Shown here piece by piece: positions 20,822-31,120 of a DNA stretch of 64,000 nucleotides. Origin of the DNA: Chenopodium formosanum (taxonomy: Eukaryota > Streptophyta > Magnoliopsida > Caryophyllales > Amaranthaceae). Position 1 is the stretch's first letter. Each line of letters opens with the position of its first letter. A program made the position numbers and the translations under genes. The stretch is from contig CM044879.1 of assembly GCA_024500155.1 (NCBI GenBank), positions 8,013,501 to 8,077,500 on the forward strand. The letters are read 5' to 3'. The notes below the pieces were generated by a model that searched no databases, was not told the origin of the DNA, and saw only the letters and a program-made list of their open reading frames with translations.

Positions 20822-21986
20822 TCAATTTCTACCGTAGACTAATTGAAGTAACTCGTCCTTGTGGGCCTCTTCAGCTGGAGTGAGTGGTGTTGTCCTTGCT
20901 AAAAGTGATTGAAGCATATCAAAATTCGTCTTCTTCTCTGCTAAGTCAACTTGTTTTTGCTTCCTCTTTTCCTTTTCTCTATCAAGTTCCAACCGTTGTT
21001 GTCGTAAATTCGCCTCCCTTTCTCTAACCTCAGTACACGCCTTTATCTGCTCACTAATGCTCAATATTGCACTTTCGGAAGCAACTGCTTTGCCCTTACG
21101 CTTAGCCTTCGTTTTTTTTGACACCGTCTGGTCATGGTAATCCTCCGGACATAAATCCATCAGTACGGATTTCATTCTCACTCTCCGCCCTAGACCTTTT
21201 CCCACTTCCACTGCTATCTTCCTCATCATCGGCACCGCAACCCTTTCTTTCCTCCTTTGACAGATCTTAGTTTAGTCCTCCACTTCGGATCTTTATTAAC
21301 CATTTCCACTCCATGTGGAAATGCAAAATTATGTTGTGGATTAGAGGAGATATAAAACAACTTGGAAGCGTGTTTAATTCGATCGGCTTCGTTGTAACCA
21401 CTTCCGCTTTCAGGGAGTTTGCCCGCCTCCTCATAGCAATTAGACCACTGTAGCAAATCAGCTGCCATTCTTCTCCAATGTGTCTCCAAACTCTTCATAG
21501 GTCTTGGCGGGAGAATATGCGGTTTCTCAACTTGTAGTTTACAGTAAGCTGCATGAACTTTTCGCCATAGTACGGATGCCTTTTGGCTCGTACCACGAAG
21601 CGCATCATCACTTAGTTCTAGGTAGAACCCAATTAGAGCTTCATCCTCAGCAACCGACCAAATGCGACTCGCTTTGGCAAGTGTTTGATTGGTCGGAATC
21701 CTTGGAAAAATGGTGGAGGGTACTGTGGTGTCTCCGGAACAGTTTCTTCTTGGCTGACATCGTACTCAGAGTTGCTCCCTTCGGTAACGGAAGGAGTTCG
21801 TTGCTCAAAAAAAGTGTTTTCATTGTTGGGAATTTGTGGAGGTATTGGTTGATGAACGGAATTTTGAGAAGAAGGGTTGCCTAATCTTTCTAGGAGTAAT
21901 TGAAAATTTGGACTACTTATGAAATCATCACCTTAATCAGAAAAATGTTGAGCAAGTTGATTGTAATTAGGGTTGTTTGGATCCAT
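20822..21986 (-). pseudogene. outer PIF/Harbinger Myb/SANT-like accessory gene, several frame breaks
   Basis: ATG at 21984-21986 (MDPNNPNYNQLAQ). An in-frame TAA occurs at 21933-21935. The frame shifts between the Pro-rich segment (about 21720) and the SANT-like domain starting WSVAEDEALIGFYLEL. It shifts again near 21235, after KWRTKLRSV, and once more before the basic segment SKKTKAKRKGK. The tail has a charged coiled stretch (REREANLRQQRLELDREKEK) and ends LLQLVYGRN. Segments 21226-21498 and 20822-21235 are the longest open parts. Domain order matches the Myb-like partner of PIF/Harbinger elements. It contains the first half of the SANT-like domain, which the inner copy lacks. Confidence 0.82.
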
Positions 21987-22930
21987 TATGTTGTGTAATA
22001 AATTAAAAACAACAATATATACTTAAGAAGCACACCTAAATTAAAATAAAATAACGTTAATAACGTTTTAAATAATTTCTGAGTGCTACAAAAAGTAATT
22101 AAATAAATTTTTTTTTTTTTGTTGAGAAAAAAAGTAGTTATACTAAAAAATAAAGAGTAATATTAGAAAATGAAAATATAATCTAACTAAACTTGGGAGT
22201 AAAAATAATAAATAGTTTTTTGGATTTTTTAAACTTAAAAAAAAATTGCTACTTAAAATATCATTAATAACGTTTTGAAAAATTATTAAAGTACGAAAAA
22301 CAGTAATTAAAAATAATAAACCAAAAAAAAAAATTAACCTTTCTCAACTTTATATTAGAAAATATAACATAAATCTCACTAGAAATGGGATTAAGTGTAA
22401 TATTGAGTGTTTTTGTGATTTTTGAAATTATACCAAAATATGTCAAAATGGATCTCTATTTGTAGAGAAAAAAAAAATATAACCGTTATTGAATTTTTTT
22501 TTTTTTAATAAATTTAAAACGGCCAAATTACCGTTTAAATTTAATTACCGTTGCTAAACGGTAACATTTTTTGATTGGAGGAACAAGCTGACAGGGACGC
22601 GTGTCAGCTTCCTATTCGCTGGACTGACGTGCCCCTGTCAGCATCTATATTTTTTTTTTGCTTGGCTGCCAACAAAACGACGCGTTTTGGGGGATAGTTC
22701 TTCAGACCAAACCCCAAATCTCGTCGTTTTGAGGGTGTGAAAAGCAAAAAAAAAAATTTCGGTTAGTGCTATTGCTGGGCCCGACGATTTCACTGTTCAT
22801 TTTCATTTTTGCTCATAGGATGAGCAAATTTGATTATGCTCATGAGCATATTTTGCTTTGCTCATTGGTGGGGAAGCAAATAAAGCAATTTTGCTCATGA
22901 GCAAAATTCTCCTCACTGATGGGAATGCTC
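21987..22930 (-). other. 5' end of the outer Harbinger: leader and subterminal region
   Basis: No gene. AT-rich up to about 22550, then a GC-richer part with inverted CTGACAGGGACGCGTGTCAG (22589) and CTGACGTGCCCCTGTCAG (22622), and ACGACGCGTTTTG (22677) with CTCGTCGTTTTGAGG (22720). TGCTCATGAGCA palindromes follow close to the TIR. These may be promoter and transposase-binding sequences. Confidence 0.4.
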
Positions 22931-22933
22931 TAA

Positions 22934-23402
22934 GAAATGAAAAAATAAAAGACTACGGAGTAGTAGTACATGAAAAAGGAAGAAAAGTATCGGACATGTG
23001 AGACTGTGAGTAGGTATCTAGCATAGTGGCAATAAAATAGCTCACAAATTGGCTTATTTCCAAACCAACATAATTTTTGGGTGTTTTCAAAAACAAATAT
23101 CTATATCCTATATATAAAGTAAAAGGGGATTTAGGGTGATAAATTTCACTTTTCCAACATACCCCTCTAAAAAAAACTACCATCCGAAAAGGAAAAAAAA
23201 AAAAAAAAACTCTTCCATCTGAAAAATATGAAATAAATAAATAAATAAAACACAGATAATCGGGTCTGATATACTCACACACACGAATTCGCTTAGGAAA
23301 TTTATAAAAATTAATACTCATGAATTGAAATAACAATAATTCCACTTTTTAAAAGAAAACAAAAATCAAGTTAAGTTTAACATCATTACAGTGGTAATAA
23401 TT
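22934..23402. other. intergenic, no gene seen
   Basis: AT-rich with two A runs and ORFs that are only open because of base composition. The first bases (GAAATGAAAAAATAAAAG) may be the continuation of the MITE-like end seen at 6323, separated by the outer Harbinger insertion. Confidence 0.4.
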
Positions 23403-25090
23403 AGAGCTGTCAAAAGCTGATCCAACTCAAAATACCGACCTGGCTGAACCGAAAAAATGGTGACCTGAACCCAACCTGAAACCAACCCTAGACCCGAGTA
23501 TTTAAGACCCGAACCCGAACATGAACCAACCTGGAGACGACCCGACCCGAACGTAACCCGTAAACTATTGACCTGAACCGAACCCGACCTGAACGGAAAT
23601 TGACCCAAACCAGTTTTAACCCGTCAAAACTAGGGATGGCAACATGTTGGACTCGGAGCGAATTATGCTAAATCCGATTCCGACCCTACAGGTTGTCGGA
23701 GGCTAAATCCGACTCCGACTCTGACATCCGACTCCAGGTTTAATATCCAACCTTCGACTCCGATCCGATCCGACTCCGAGTTTTTTTTCGTTATTCAATA
23801 TACTTTGAGAAATTGGGCTATTTGGGCCTTTACAACCCACACCCAATGCCACCATGACCCACACCAAAATCCACGATCTATCGGACATTTGTCAAAGTCG
23901 GATTATTTTATCGGATTTTTGTAAGATCCGACTCCGACCCTCCTCCGGCTCGGAATCGGATTATTTTAGTGGAGTCGAACTCGGATTACTTTTTTCTCAG
24001 ACTCGGAGTGGATTTTTTACCTCGGATCGGGGCGTAGTAGGGTCGAATCCAAGCTGGATTGTCATCCCTAGTCAAAACCCGAATTTAACCCGACCTGAAT
24101 TCAATCCGACCTTTTCCTAACCTGACTCGGAATTTAACCCGACCTGTGACTAACCCGACTCAAAATTCAACCCGACCCAAAATCAACCCGACTTGTTATT
24201 GACCCGACCCAAATTCAACCCGACTTGTTATTGACCCGACTCAAATTTTACTGAAAATAATATGAGCTTATAATGTATATATATCTTATCTAAACTTACT
24301 TGAACTTATTAGCTCGAATTTAAACTTCTCTGAAATTATTTCTCTTACAATAAATGAAGAAATTGATAATGATTAAACGTGAACGTCATTACATGAACCG
24401 TTAACAAACCGACCCAAAAAATATAACTGAACCCGATATGACCCGACCTGATATCAACCTTAAACCCAGATTAACCCAATATTTTGATACCCGAATCTGA
24501 ACATAACCCGACCTGGAAATGACCTGCCCTGATTATTATAACCCGCAAATTATTCTGAGAATGACAAGACTTGGAAAGGACCGACTTGATTATAACCCGA
24601 AAATTATTGACTTGAACCGAACCCGAGAATGACCCGATTTGAAAATGACCCGACCTGATTATAACACGCAAATTATTGACTTGCTGACTTATTGAACCCC
24701 GAGAATGACTCGACTTGGAAATGACTCGACCTGATTATAACCTGCAAATTATTGACTTGAACGAACCCGAGTTGAATCCGAGAATGATTCGACTGGGAAA
24801 TGACCTGACCTGAATATAACCCGCAAATTATTGACTTACCGACTTGAACCCAAGAATGACCCGACTTGGAAATGACCCGGCTTGATTATAATCCGCAAAT
24901 TATTGATTTGAATCGAACCCGACTTGAATCTGAGAATAACCCGACTTGGAAATGACCTGACCTGATTATGACTCGCAAATTATTGACTTGAACCGAACTC
25001 GACTCAAACTCGAGAATAACCCGACCTAATTCTAACCCGTAAATTTTTGAATTGAACCGAACCCGACTCGAACCCAAGAATGACCCTAGG
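23403..25090. repeat. degenerate CCCGACCTGAA-type repeat region
   Basis: A region dominated by variants of ACCCGACCTGA and AACCCGA. From about 24500 a longer unit of roughly 70-100 bp recurs, containing GAATGACCCGACTTGGAAAT, then GACCTGATTATAACCCGCAA, then TTATTGACTTGAACCGAACC. It is interrupted by a hAT MITE at 23631-24070. ORFs here lack any known domain. It begins TTAGAGCTGTCAAA, which resembles a hAT terminus, but I find no clear right end. Confidence 0.65.
23631..24070. mobile_element. 440-bp hAT-type MITE with perfect 8-bp TSD
   Basis: Termini TAGGGATGGCAA and TTGTCATCCCTA are inverted, and GTCAAAAC flanks both sides (23623-23630 and 24071-24078). An 8-bp TSD and these ends fit hAT. 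The inside is made of degenerate TCCGACTCCGA repeats. No coding capacity. Confidence 0.85.
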
Positions 25091-26604
25091 GCTCTCGACT
25101 TACATCTGTTATTTAGTCATTTACTTCAACCTCAGCTTGTGCTATTTTACATAAGTTTTAACTCGTGTTATTTTACAAATAATACCCGTATTATTTACAC
25201 AACAACATTTGTGTTATTTTCTTAGGCCTTGTGTTAGTTTGCTTAAAATTGATAATTTTTGTATTCAAAACGAACTTATGTGTATTTTCACTCTTTTGAG
25301 AGAATTAAATATTATATGAAAATTATTATTAAGAGTATGAAGTATTCAAATTAATACAAGAGCTTTATACAGTGAAATGATCGACGTGACCACTAAATAC
25401 TCAAACAACACAACCTAACACCACCACCCAATCAATCCCCCAAACATCTCCAAAATCCACTCAATTCTGTTAAAATCACCCAAACAATTGCGAAATTAAT
25501 CACCCCTCACCAAAAACCCACAACCCTAACTCATTATAAACCACTCAACCCATTCCATAACCATCCTCCTACCCTTAAAAATCATTTTGATGAAAAATCA
25601 TAGTTGTTTCATTGAGATGAATCAAATAATATCTCTCATGATTTTAATTTAGAAAAATTGATGCTATCAGCCCTAATTATGGATGTTCTTTTTAAAACGA
25701 TCCTAACTATTGATTAACTCATGGTGGACCTTATCTCGGAGGTCTTTTTAAAACAGTTCCTAACTTATTATGACCGGATAATTGTCACGTGTATATAACA
25801 TCTTTATTAGTTTTAAAATTTCAGCACGACATTTAGCAAGTGTGCTTAGCCGTGGGTCGGTTCTAGCAAGGCACAAGCACTTGGGTTTAACATGTGACAC
25901 AACTTTTTTAATTAAAAGTTAAGATGAAGGACCCTATCGAATCGGCACCTTTCACGGGTTTAGCCAGCCTAGCTCCACATGTCATTGCTTGACATTAGAA
26001 GAGGAGGTAAGAGGATCCCCTACTCTCAAGTATTTTTGTAGTTAGTGGAGCTCAAACTTGTGACCTTAAAGTCACGAGGTGAGTTCTCCAGGCCATAACC
26101 TAATGCGATCCATAGCCATCTTTAATTTAAATGGTATACCAAGTATAGTATAGTATGGCCATATTCTCTTCAATTGTACTTATATTCAAATAATATTTAG
26201 TGAAGATAACTTTAACTACTACTTTAATTTTATTAAATTACCTACAAAATGGATCGGAGGTACATCCGTACATGATTAGCCACTATATTTTCTACAATGC
26301 TGTAATTGGAGAACTAAATTAAGCAATATGAAGAAACCATAGGAAGAGAAATAATATCTCCAATAATTTGTTAAAATGCAATGGCTCAAAACTTGAGCAA
26401 TAAAAATATTTGGCAACAACAAAATCAAACATCACTCTAATATTTTTTATTTATTCATAAAAAAAATTGTTCACATTAACATAATTAACAACAAAAGACC
26501 CAACAAATAAACACCATAAACACAAGAAATAAACCGCGAACAAATAAACCTAAACAAAGGTACTTCCGGGTGCATATAAAACTTTCTTATAACGTTCCAC
26601 CCGG
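25091..26604. other. intergenic, no gene seen
   Basis: AT-rich downstream region of the OEP7-like gene. TCTTTTTAAAAC followed by CCTAAC recurs loosely near 25688 and 25746. Near 26050 a phrase CTCAAACTTGTGACC resembles a tRNA B box but no paired A box is convincing. Confidence 0.4.
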
Positions 26605-26784
26605 TTAGGCGGTAGGCTCAGCTGGAGCAGCCGGGGCGGCGTCATCGGGCTTGTCTGAATCCTTGTTAAAGAAGGTCTTGATGACCAACTGAATGGCTAA
26701 ACCCCCAAGTGCAAGCACACCAACAACAATAGCAGCTTGTTTGACTGGAACATCCTTCTTTTCTCCTGAGGCAGGGGTAGTCAT
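26605..26784 (-). CDS. OEP7-like chloroplast outer envelope membrane protein, 59 aa
   Basis: I choose the Met at 26784 (MTTPASGEKKDVPV). The 22 codons upstream in frame look like 5' UTR because the first Met gives no conserved residues. Residues about 16-39 form one hydrophobic segment, AAIVVGVLALGGLAIQLVIK, flanked by Lys, followed by an acidic and Ala/Pro-rich tail (DKPDDAAPAAPAEPTA). The pattern KQA-x-VVV-x-ALG-x-LAI-x-K-x-F matches spinach OEP6.7 and Arabidopsis OEP7, small signal-anchored proteins of the plastid outer envelope inserted by their single membrane segment, with the C terminus toward the cytosol (family knowledge). A possible TATA on minus, GATATAAC, is at 26874-26881. One exon. 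No close neighbours. Confidence 0.72.
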   Translation of the reverse strand: MTTPASGEKKDVPVKQAAIVVGVLALGGLAIQLVIKTFFNKDSDKPDDAAPAAPAEPTA

Positions 26785-27181
26785 GTTTGATTGATTGAGA
26801 GAAAATAGAGAAATTGAAGTTGTGATATTGTTTGGAATTTGATTGCCCAAGAATCAAGTGTACGTACCAAATTGTTATATCTATAACAAAAATTTGTTTT
26901 ATCTTGGATTTTTGGGTTGTGGACTACAAAGTTTCTCTTATCTTGATAATTTACTTTGTGTGCCTCACAAATATAAAGCAAAATCACGTTGTAAACTTTG
27001 TCTTGTGAACCGACCTCGTTGACACTTGGTCCACATCAATTGCATCTCAAATCGGGTTTGGGTCGGATATTACTCCCTTTGATATATGCTTCTCCCATTT
27101 TTATTTAGTTGACACGTTCAATTTAGACACATATATTAAGCAGAGGAGAAAAAATGATAAAGCAAGAAGTGGTGTACACTA
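26785..27181 (-). promoter_or_regulatory. 5' UTR and upstream region of the OEP7-like gene
   Basis: The leader is CT-rich on minus (TTTCTCTATTTTCTCTCAAT). GTTATAGATATAAC near 26871-26884 is an inverted repeat overlapping the likely TATA box. No other element is recognisable. Confidence 0.4.
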
Positions 27182-27191
27182 GTAAAGCAAA

Positions 27192-27722
27192 GAAATTTTG
27201 TGTAGAACTGCCCTAAAGATAGGGTCATTTGTGAACAACTACTCATTTTTTTTTTTAATTTGTTTAGAACTACCCACAAATTTGAAAACGTTTAGATAAC
27301 ACTACCCATTAATATCTTCTGTCCAATTAAGACGTTATCGGATCCCACTTTTTTCACTTTTCCCACCCAATTAACTCTCCTAATTTGTATAAAGGTTTTA
27401 ATTTACCTTAATTAACCTAATTAGGGTTTTAATTAGAATTCATTTTAGGGTTCATGAGTTTAGTATAATTTGGGAATTTTGATTTATAAGGTTTGGGGGT
27501 TTAATTGAATTGGGGTTTTTGCTTATTTTAGCATTAATTGGCCATTGTAATTAAAAAAGTGGAAAATTGGGCCAAAATAACATTTTAATTGGATGAAAAA
27601 CGTTAGTGGGTAGTGCTACCCAAACTTTTCCAAACTTGCGGGTAGTTCTAAACAAATAAAAAAAAACATGGGTAGTTATTCACAAATGACCCTATCTTTA
27701 GGGTAGTTCTACACAAAAATTC
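27192..27722. mobile_element. long-TIR MITE, Mutator-like, about 531 bp
   Basis: Inverted arms over 100 bp long: left TTTTGTGTAGAACTGCCCTA and its near-complement at the right end. The flanks TAAAGCAAA and TAAAAGCAA look like a 9-bp duplication with one slip. No ORF. Confidence 0.65.
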
Positions 27723-27844
27723 TTAAAAGCAATGTATAAAACTTACCCAAAATGAAAATGTGTCAGCTAAAAACTAACTTCCTAAAAAGAAATATGTGTC
27801 AACTAAAAAAACAGAGGTACTCCGTAGTATATTTATTTGGGTTT

Positions 27845-27937
27845 GAAAGAGTCACTAAGGCGAATGATGAGATCGACCCAAAATCTTTGGAACCGAGGAG
27901 AAAGCTCTAACCACTCGAGCTATCCATCACTCTCTCC
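27845..27937 (-). repeat. tRNA-derived SINE copy, degenerate
   Basis: On minus GGATAGCTCGAGTGGTTAGA includes a box-A-like sequence (27911-27922). The weak B-box-like GGGTCGATCTC follows. Its backbone matches the copies at 48383 and 60418. Confidence 0.55.
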
Positions 27938-28574
27938 CTTTGTTATTTATAAGTAATCTTGTTTGATTCATGCAGTGCACACATGACAAAGTAAAAATTT
28001 AACTAATTAATAAGGAATCAAGGAGTAATGTATTTAATTATGAATAAATATAATTTCTGAAAATTGATAATCAAAAAGTACACATTAAGACAATTGTTAC
28101 AAATATATGTACAAAATACAAACATTGATTAAAGTGATGTATGTTAATCGTGCAAAAGTCAAAATGAGACCCAAAAAAAAAAGGAGGGAGTGTATTTATT
28201 GATGAATAAGTGTCTCCAATCTCAAATTTGAGAAGTATATTAAAAAGATAAATGAGCAAACTAAATTGGCAAAGATGAGTACTAATTAAATTGAATGATA
28301 AAATATGTGCTTGTTTGTTCGACATTAAAAGTCACATAAAGTAGACTAGCAAAAAGTTAACTGATTGAAGATTGTGATATTGTTTGATAGACAAAAATAT
28401 GAGAAGTTACAGTTTTAAACAAGTTTCACTATCCATCTATAAAATTATAGGAAGTTTCTTTAGGTAAACTAACCATGGGAGTAATTCAACCAAAAAAACA
28501 TTTCCCACATCTTCAAATATACATGGGAAAAGCTTCTTCCCTCGTTCAAATGACCACTAAAACTCACAATATTC

Positions 28575-28617
<43 letters not shown>

Positions 28618-29710
28618 ACTTACTTATCTTAGACCAACTAAAATCAAATAAGGATTGAATTGTACCCACCAACTCACCAAGATTTGAATTAGATTATTGT
28701 TGTTACTCTACATTTCATTGAAGATTAACTTGATTATTCCCTAAAAAAATTAACTTGAATATGTTGTAAACTAAATTGAATTTAAATTATATGACTCATC
28801 ACATAGATATACATCAAATTGAATACTTTTGAACCTAAACACCTTTCAAGTGACTAAGACTTGTTTGTCACTTTTGATTGAGTATTGTTATGCATGTTTG
28901 CATAATTGCATATTTTTTGTTGGATTTAAGGTAGCTAATTCTTTGCAAGTGTTAATCTTGATATGACCATTAGGGGGTTCAAGTGTTTCTTCAAATTTCT
29001 ACATTGCTTTGAACAATTCCTTTCATTTCAACCATTTTTGGCACCATGTTTGATGTTTGAACAATTCCTTTCATAACGGCTTGGACCTACTCTATGGATA
29101 TAGGGCCGGTTTTGATCATTAGACTTGGGCTTGTGTCACACCCGTTAGGACTATCATAATAAGATATAAGTAGTAATCATCATTAGTTTATGGAGTGTTC
29201 TTTGATTAATCTATGTCGAACTTTCTGATTTCTCGTCTAATCCTCTTCTAGTCTTCGGCCTTTTTAATTTGCCGTCGTCTAACAATGGAAGTGGAGTAAT
29301 AATTTGCAAATCAAAGAACACATTGTTCAAAACCAATGAACATATATGTTGTTAATTTCACATGATACATAATGACTTAATGAGCACTGTACACCCAAAT
29401 GCACCTAATAATTTTGATCATATATTCACGGACAATCACATTATTTGAGTTTCTGACAAGTATTAGTGACTCTTTGGTCTCTTTCTAACGTAACCATATT
29501 CTATTCATAAGAGATTATGTGATAGATAAATAAACTTTTTTTTTTTTGAGAAATAAACTTAAATCATTTCAAAAACTTGGAAAGTATTTTTCAAAAAAAA
29601 AATAAAAAAATAATAATAATAATAATAAAAAAAAAAAAAAAAACTTAGAAAGTAAATTAGTTTCCCTTTCAATGTACTATCCCCCTATTTTATTCTTTTT
29701 TATAAGATAA
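27938..29710. other. intergenic, no gene seen
   Basis: AT-rich DNA with a 38-base A run at 28579-28616 and A-rich tract near 29589-29643 that includes (AAT)n. I see no ORF with a known domain and no clear element boundaries. Confidence 0.4.
28579..28616 (+). repeat. A38 homopolymer
   Basis: Pure A run of 38. No flanking direct repeat was found, so its origin as a retroposon tail is unproven. Confidence 0.9.
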
Positions 29711-30142
29711 CTAGTGTGTGGCCCGGGCGATGCACCGGGATTTGCTTTGAATATCAATACATATATAATATATTATTTGGGCTATAAAATCATAAACTAT
29801 ATAATTACAAAAAATAAGTGGACAATAATAACTAATGAAATTAAATAAATGCTCTCAAATTTATGTCTTGTAAAGTACAAATTAAAGTATTTAGTGTATT
29901 ATTATTAAATATGAAGCACAATGAAAAGATAGCAAAGTTGGTAATAACATTACTTTATTTGTAATTGGTCTTGTGTTCAAACCTTGTGATAAACATTTTT
30001 ATTGCAATTGAAACATGTTCGTTCATATTACAATGGATGATGTGGTATATTACGGTGATGTGGCATACTTCTAATACATGTGAAGGGTGCCACGTGGCAC
30101 ATATCTTGTATTAGGAATGCTTTTTAATATATAAAGTATAGA
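29711..30142 (-). mobile_element. 432-bp non-autonomous Helitron
   Basis: On minus it starts TCTATACTTTATATATTAAA after an A, and ends with a CCCGG...CCGGG hairpin about 12 bases before CTAG, followed by T. Start at TC, 3' hairpin, CTRR end and insertion between A and T are the Helitron signs. No TIR and no target duplication. Inside is a tRNA-like A/B-box pair on plus. Confidence 0.75.
29930..29983 (+). repeat. tRNA-like Pol III promoter pair inside the Helitron
   Basis: TAGCAAAGTTGG (29930-29941) matches the box A consensus TRGCNNARYNGG at every position. GTGTTCAAACC (29973-29983) matches box B closely. The spacing of 31 bp is that of a tRNA gene or SINE. The rest does not fold as an intact tRNA, so it is a SINE head or tRNA relic. 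Confidence 0.5.
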
Positions 30143-31120
30143 TTTCGTCAACTTTTTAATAGAATAACTAGTTCCCATAGGCATTTTACCTGGTCTTTTG
30201 AGCAAAGAAATAAAACAATATTGACCGGTTGGCACTTCAAGTCAATAGCACTTGTATGAGAAACATCATGGCAACAACAAACCTTGCACCCAATTCCTAT
30301 ATTTCACTTGTATAGTTGATCAAGTTGGATGAATTGTCAAATTACTTAAACCAACTAGGAGCACAATCCCCCTAAACTCCTTATCACTCATGTTAATTCC
30401 ATTTAACACTACAACAGAATAAAATCGATATTACAAATAGGGCTAGGCCTTCTGAAGAAGTACACAACAGAACCCATCATTAGTCGGCACACGGCCACAC
30501 ATCTTGGTTTAACTGTTGCGGTACACATTTCTGGGAAAACCTTCACTGAACCAACATCCTGATCCATCTTTGTCTGATTATAGTGTCCGGTAAGTAAGCC
30601 ACAGTACTGCTACAATCAGACTGTCAAAAACATATGCTATATACAAAAACATAATCTGTCAAACTTATATTGCATTATCGCCAGAATCAATCAAAACAAT
30701 TACTCGTACAATTAAGGTACTAGTTTACTATCACATGTAATCAAATGTACACAATATCATTACAATACAACAGCACAAACCACCACCTCCTCCTCGTAGC
30801 AAATGATCATATATATAAAGAATAAGCCTACAAGTGAAATGACAAAATTCATTCATCACTTTTACGTTTTACCAGCAATAAACATATTGATGAAGAACAA
30901 ATTTATAATCCCTTTCTGTCAAATACAAAGCCAAAGGGTAAAACCAAGGAAGAAAAAAAAAAAAAAAAGAAGAAATCACATACTACATGCTTAAGAAAAA
31001 AAGAAATAAAGAATCTAGACATAATACAAGCTTCTTCAGTCCTTCATACTTCCTCATTTGGGAGCGAAAAGAACAAACATATTCTTACCTGCTTGCTATC
31101 TTGCAGTTCCTAAAACGGGC
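30143..31120. other. 3' flank of the WEB-family gene
   Basis: No gene. Probably includes the 3' UTR of the gene that ends at 31121. No clear polyadenylation signal can be singled out in this AT-rich DNA. Confidence 0.4.

Larger units (their letters stand above)
6386..22930 (-). mobile_element. outer PIF/Harbinger element, interrupted by a nested Harbinger plus Copia
   Basis: The left TIR begins GAGCATCCCCACTAGCGAG at 6386. The right TIR, read on minus from 22930, begins GAGCATTCCCATCAGTGAG. TAA flanks both ends (6383-6385 and 22931-22933), the 3-bp target duplication of PIF/Harbinger elements. Without the nested DNA the element is about 4.4 kb: 6386-6576 plus 18708-22930. Its two genes run on minus in the usual order, Myb/SANT-like (20822-21986) then DDE transposase (18977-20347). 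Both are broken. Copies of the palindrome TGCTCATGAGCA lie inside both ends, near 6464, 22839 and 22892, and may be subterminal binding sites. Confidence 0.88.

Noticed and set aside
24471..25077. ORFs in the CCCGAC repeat region as genes
   Set aside because: Their translations are repeats of the DNA repeat (e.g. GHFQVG) and lack domains.
26040..26110. Fourth SINE copy
   Set aside because: The B-box-like phrase has no paired A box or tail and does not align to the other three copies.
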